Shown one piece after another: positions 60,501 through 64,000 of a stretch of DNA of 64,000 bases. The notes under the pieces were generated by a model. That model worked only from the letters and a program-made list of their open reading frames with translations. It was not told where the DNA came from and did not search any database. The stretch lies in assembly GCF_949628265.1 (NCBI RefSeq), contig NC_088790.1, forward strand, positions 13,582,545 to 13,646,544, written 5' to 3'. The stretch's first letter is position 1; every line of letters begins with the position of its first letter. Source of the DNA: Cloeon dipterum (taxonomy: Eukaryota > Arthropoda > Insecta > Ephemeroptera > Baetidae). A program made the position numbers and the translations under genes.

Positions 60501-61256
60501 TCCAATTAAAACGATTCCATTGAGATTTTCGCCATGCTTCGTTTTTGTCCAAATGCATGTTACATTGTGTACCCATTTTGTCCGCAGGAAAATTGAAATT
60601 ACGCGCAGGGATGACCGCCGTGATGACCGACGTGACGACCGAGACAGAGATTTCCGCCGGCGCGATGATGATCGCAGGGACGACCGCCGCTTTGATAGGC
60701 GTGGTGGTGATGACCGTCGCGAAGACAGGAGAGACGACCGCGGCGGCCCGAAGCTTGACTGGCGCCGCGGACCTCCTGCTGGCGGTGCTGAGCCTCCTGT
60801 TCGCAAGGAAGAGCGTGAAGAGAAAAAACCAGGTGAGCTAAACTTTGGTACTATTCTAATTCATGCGCGTGGATGTCGTTAAAATGCATTACAAAATAAT
60901 TTTTTCAGCAGGTGTGTGCTCTTTTGGCTTGTTTTTAGGCAACTTGCAATCTCTATTACAGTTTAAATTAATAGTTTCGTAACAGAAAAATTCTTTTCCA
61001 CTTGATTTGCATTTTTATTGCGTCTCTTGGTGATACATTTTCTATTGCAAGAAATTGAAAAAAAAAATCCAGTGCATATTTTAACAATGCGTTTTCGCAA
61101 CCCCGAGTACACCTAGAAAATATAATTTCTGGCAGAGTCCTTTCAGAGAAAAATACTAATTGACACTTTATCAATTCAGCCCCTGAACGAAGCGCTCCTT
61201 CTGCTCCTCAAGAAGAAGGTGATGACGGAAGCTGGCAGCGCGTGAGTCGCAAGTAA
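54138..61256 (+). CDS. eIF3a: Eukaryotic translation initiation factor 3 subunit A (13 exons, 1,102 aa)
   Basis: Exons: 54138-54186, 54245-54590, 54650-54800, 55137-55919, 56035-56337, 56585-56932, 57039-57215, 57653-58036, 58804-59062, 59517-59641, 59760-59821, 60588-60832, 61180-61256; all GT-AG and phase-consistent. It is the largest scaffold subunit of eIF3, which binds the 40S ribosome and recruits mRNA and other factors. The N-terminus [15 protein letters not shown] followed by [18 protein letters not shown] is characteristic. Helical repeats run to ~residue 310, then the PCI domain (~315-500; exons 4-5, ending [14 protein letters not shown]). A very long charged helical/coiled-coil region (~545-870, exons 6-9; the spectrin-like part) follows. 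The Arg/Asp-rich tail (~870-1,075) contains DDRR-type repeats including three PMSRD copies in exon 10. It ends in [12 protein letters not shown], matching the family's Trp-containing C-terminus. Length is close to that expected for insects (~1,140 aa). Confidence 0.96.
57516..57590 (+). repeat. (CA)n(TA)n microsatellite
   Basis: A CA run with one interruption (57,516-57,540) is followed by about 24 TA repeats (57,542-57,590), in the intron between eIF3a exons 7 and 8. Confidence 0.95.
58537..58560 (+). repeat. Poly-T tract
   Basis: A T-homopolymer of more than 20 bases lies in the intron before eIF3a exon 9. A G-homopolymer of about 13 bases lies at about 59,427-59,439 in the next intron. 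The remaining intron sequence shows nothing recognisable. Confidence 0.85.
59822..60587. other. eIF3a intron, nothing recognised
   Basis: A 766-bp AT-rich intron between exons 11 and 12. It has no additional exon, repeat or RNA feature that I can support. Confidence 0.6.
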
Positions 61257-61443
61257 TCCTGTTGATCACCACAGCTTCCGTCTCTCTAGTGCCCATTCCA
61301 CTTGCTATCAATCTGATCAGCTGATTGCGATATTCTGTTTAAAATCAAATTTGTAAGTGGGCTTCTTTTATTTACGTGCGAAGACGGAACTTCAACACAA
61401 TGTTATTAATGTGTATTATGTAGTACTCAATTTGTCTGGTTTC

Positions 61444-61449
61444 AATAAA
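61444..61449 (+). terminator. eIF3a polyadenylation signal
   Basis: A canonical AATAAA lies 188 bp after the stop codon and is followed by a T/G-containing stretch, as expected for the 3' end. Confidence 0.7.
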
Positions 61450-61469
61450 GGTTTCTAATTGATACTATA

Positions 61470-64000
61470 GCTCGAAGGATTTGACTGTGATAAAAACTCA
61501 GTAAAGTTTAATTTTAAACGTTTTAATGCAAAAGCCAAGTTTATATTTCATTTCACAATGAATTATCAATCAATATGAACAACTATAATATATATCTCAA
61601 GTGTTTTCTTAAGTCTAACAGGGGCATAATTTTTGGAACCAAAGGAGGGTGGATCGTGAAATTAATAAAAACGGATGTACATATATTATTTGATGCATCT
61701 CAACAAAGGCTCTTGAGGCTCGTCTTTTGTTACTCTCCCAAGTAGTAAAACCATGTAATCAAAACTTCAATACCAATCACTCATGCAGGAAAATCTAAAC
61801 GTTTGTTTCTGATCAGTTGTCTAAAGTAAAAGCAAATAAAAATTTATTCACATTTTACATCAATTTAGATTTTCCTATAGTTTTGTTTTCTTTGCTGATA
61901 TAATGTTGCTTTAACATTATAGTTTGGAATGTTTTCCATGGCATCTCACCACCTCGTTCCGTTATTCTTGCTATTATTTAATTAAAAATCACAAAATTTC
62001 ATGCGCGTTTTTCCTTTTATGGATAATTACATTACGAAGTGCATTTTAGAAGAGTATTCTTTGCTTTGTTTCCTTTGTTAGTTGATTAAAATTAAAATCC
62101 ATGAGCAAAGTGCAGATATAGTAAAAATGTATGTAGAGAAATCATTCTCTAGCGCAGAGTTATAAATAAATGTTATAATAAAACTAGAAACCAAACCCTC
62201 AGCGGAGCTCCCTCGCGAAATCGATTTACTCAACGACAGAAGGGTTTTTCTGGGGGTTGGAAAAAAATCCAGAAAAATGACTTTCAAAGGTGATAACACA
62301 CCTGCACGAATGTGGTTTGTTCATAACAACATTGAACAAGGTCAAGTTTGAAGAAGGATAGAGCAAATGTCTGAGGGTTTCCCTTAGTTAATTTGATGCA
62401 ATATTTAAATCGTTCCTCTTTTTTAGAATTATAGTGGAAGGGCGTGTGAATATATTTTCGTTTTGCATGGTTTACTTTTCCCGCTTTAATGATTCATTTT
62501 CCATATAGTGTGAGAGCAATCAACAGTTGATTAAAAACGATAATCACATCCAATTTTTGCACTTTTTCAACACACACACTAGAGAGTTTTCCTAGGACGA
62601 TCGACACCCTTTTCAGCATTTTCATTCGCATGCAATACACCAGGTATGTCAAAGGCGAACTTTTGTTAAATCTGTTTTTAGCAGTTAACTTCGGCAACAC
62701 GGACGACGTTTTTCGCGGGCGGGGAGGGTGTAATAATCGTAATTGCTTATTAGAAAAATAAGGAGGAGAAGTTTGCCGAACATTTCGCATAATTCAACGG
62801 AGGTTCAAACCAAATTAATGTATAAAAATCCAAAAAAATCACTCTCAATATGAGCTGCGACGATTCCACCTCGAGATGAAATAAACAAGCGTCAAAGAAA
62901 AATATCAAAAAATTAATTAATATAAACGAGTAAAAAATATATGGTTACACACAGAAACATCGAAAGTGTGCGTTTGTCGGCAAATTCTCGCGCGGGGGAA
63001 AATAGGCCAATTTCGCAACACCTAGCTCTTTTATCAGAGAATATACAATTCATCGTTGTGTGTTTCAATTCAACTCTACGCGGTTTAACAACACCGAATC
63101 AATTAATATAATTTTTGCACCCTATAAACGTGGTTAGCTAATTGCGGAAATTGCTTCTTTTCGACGACGGGGAGCAAACAAGATCACACTCGCTACATAC
63201 GATTTTTTCGTCTCTACGCGCTTGCAACAGATACATGGAGAGAAGAGTTTTGGATCTACCAAACTACTTTACACATCCAGATGGGTTTTAAAATATATAG
63301 TACAGAGCTCTAGTAATGTCGTGTGACAAACCTCAACACCGTTTGAATTGCACGTTTCTGCGGGTTTATTTGAGCTTTACGTCGCGTTCGAATACGATTC
63401 CCTTTGCATTTCTTCTAATACTCGCGCGTTCCTTGTGAATATCTCTTGTTTCTCTGATTTTATTATTGATTTAAATAGTTGGAGATTATCCTTTTAAAAT
63501 CAAGTTAGATGCCTCTTTCTTGATTCTTTAGTCGTTTTAATTAAAGAGTACGTTAGAGTGGTAGTTTTTAAAAAATTCACGATTTTATACACGTTGAATG
63601 AGTCGATTTGTTTGTTTTCCCTCGCAGTTTTAAGAATATTTAGTACAAGTATAATAATAGTCCAGCAGTATTAAAATCACAGATAGTATGGCGACGATCC
63701 CTTGTATTCGCTTCACTCCCTCTCTGGCCTCGAGTTGAATTTCAAATACGGAAATGAGAAATGCTTTGCGTGGTTTGTGGATTTGCAGTTTCAAAATTAT
63801 TTCACCAAACGCCTCCAGAACAAAAATCTCAAGTAATTTCCCGTTTTTATATTAAAAAAGAAAGGTGTCAAATTTTGGGAATCTTACTATCCGTGAAATA
63901 TTTTGCTCCCTTAAACTATGCAGCTTGACAAGAACATTCGTTAAAGTTGTCTTTTCAATTAAACATAAAATTAATCAGTTAAACTTGACAAAAATTTGTT
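61470..64000. other. Right-end AT-rich region, no gene seen
   Basis: No open frame here has exon-like composition or splice support. The minus-strand open frames at 62,078-62,299 and 62,494-62,790 are unrecognised. The region could be intergenic, or a long 3' untranslated region of a minus-strand gene beyond the edge. GC-richer spots lie at about 62,700-62,730 and 62,980-63,000. Confidence 0.5.

Overview
The window looks like AT-rich animal nuclear DNA, most likely from an insect or other arthropod. Genes are split into many short exons by GT-AG introns. Intergenic DNA is full of microsatellites, inverted-repeat elements and tandem arrays. All five genes have animal homologues or animal-type architecture. 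I could not fix the species. Exon models were built by reading splice sites and codon phase by hand, and every gene model closes in frame.

Layout: 1-10,440 holds no gene I can support, only a CpG-rich, promoter-like patch near 2,640-3,055. On the + strand at 10,516-15,931 is a 9-exon SMYD4-type SET/MYND methyltransferase gene (681 aa). It runs tail to tail with a very large minus-strand gene (coding exons 34,409 down to 16,694). That gene has 18 coding exons and about 2,532 aa, with 15 C2H2/C2HC zinc fingers scattered between long low-complexity linkers; I do not recognise it with certainty. Its introns carry a palindromic MITE, SINE-like copies and a copy of an inverted-repeat element.

From 34,800 to 47,900 there is no convincing gene. 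This stretch is repeat-rich: a second copy of the inverted-repeat element, a 61-bp tandem repeat, another inverted repeat, a long GA microsatellite, and a roughly 4.1-kb foldback-type element (about 42,697-46,806). The foldback element has terminal inverted repeats enclosing an array of ~162-bp units with higher-order structure.

The right end is gene-dense. GOLIM4/GPP130 (47,948-51,743, +) is a Golgi type II membrane protein. RBM48 (53,324-52,179, -) is a minor-spliceosome-associated RNA-binding protein. eIF3a (54,138-61,256, +) is the scaffold subunit of translation initiation factor 3. GOLIM4 and RBM48 converge with 3' ends only ~435 bp apart at the stop codons. RBM48 and eIF3a diverge from a shared ~0.8-kb intergenic region. 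The last 2.5 kb show no gene. The genes belong to different pathways (chromatin/methylation, transcription, Golgi traffic, splicing, translation), so this is an ordinary eukaryotic neighbourhood and not an operon or gene cluster.
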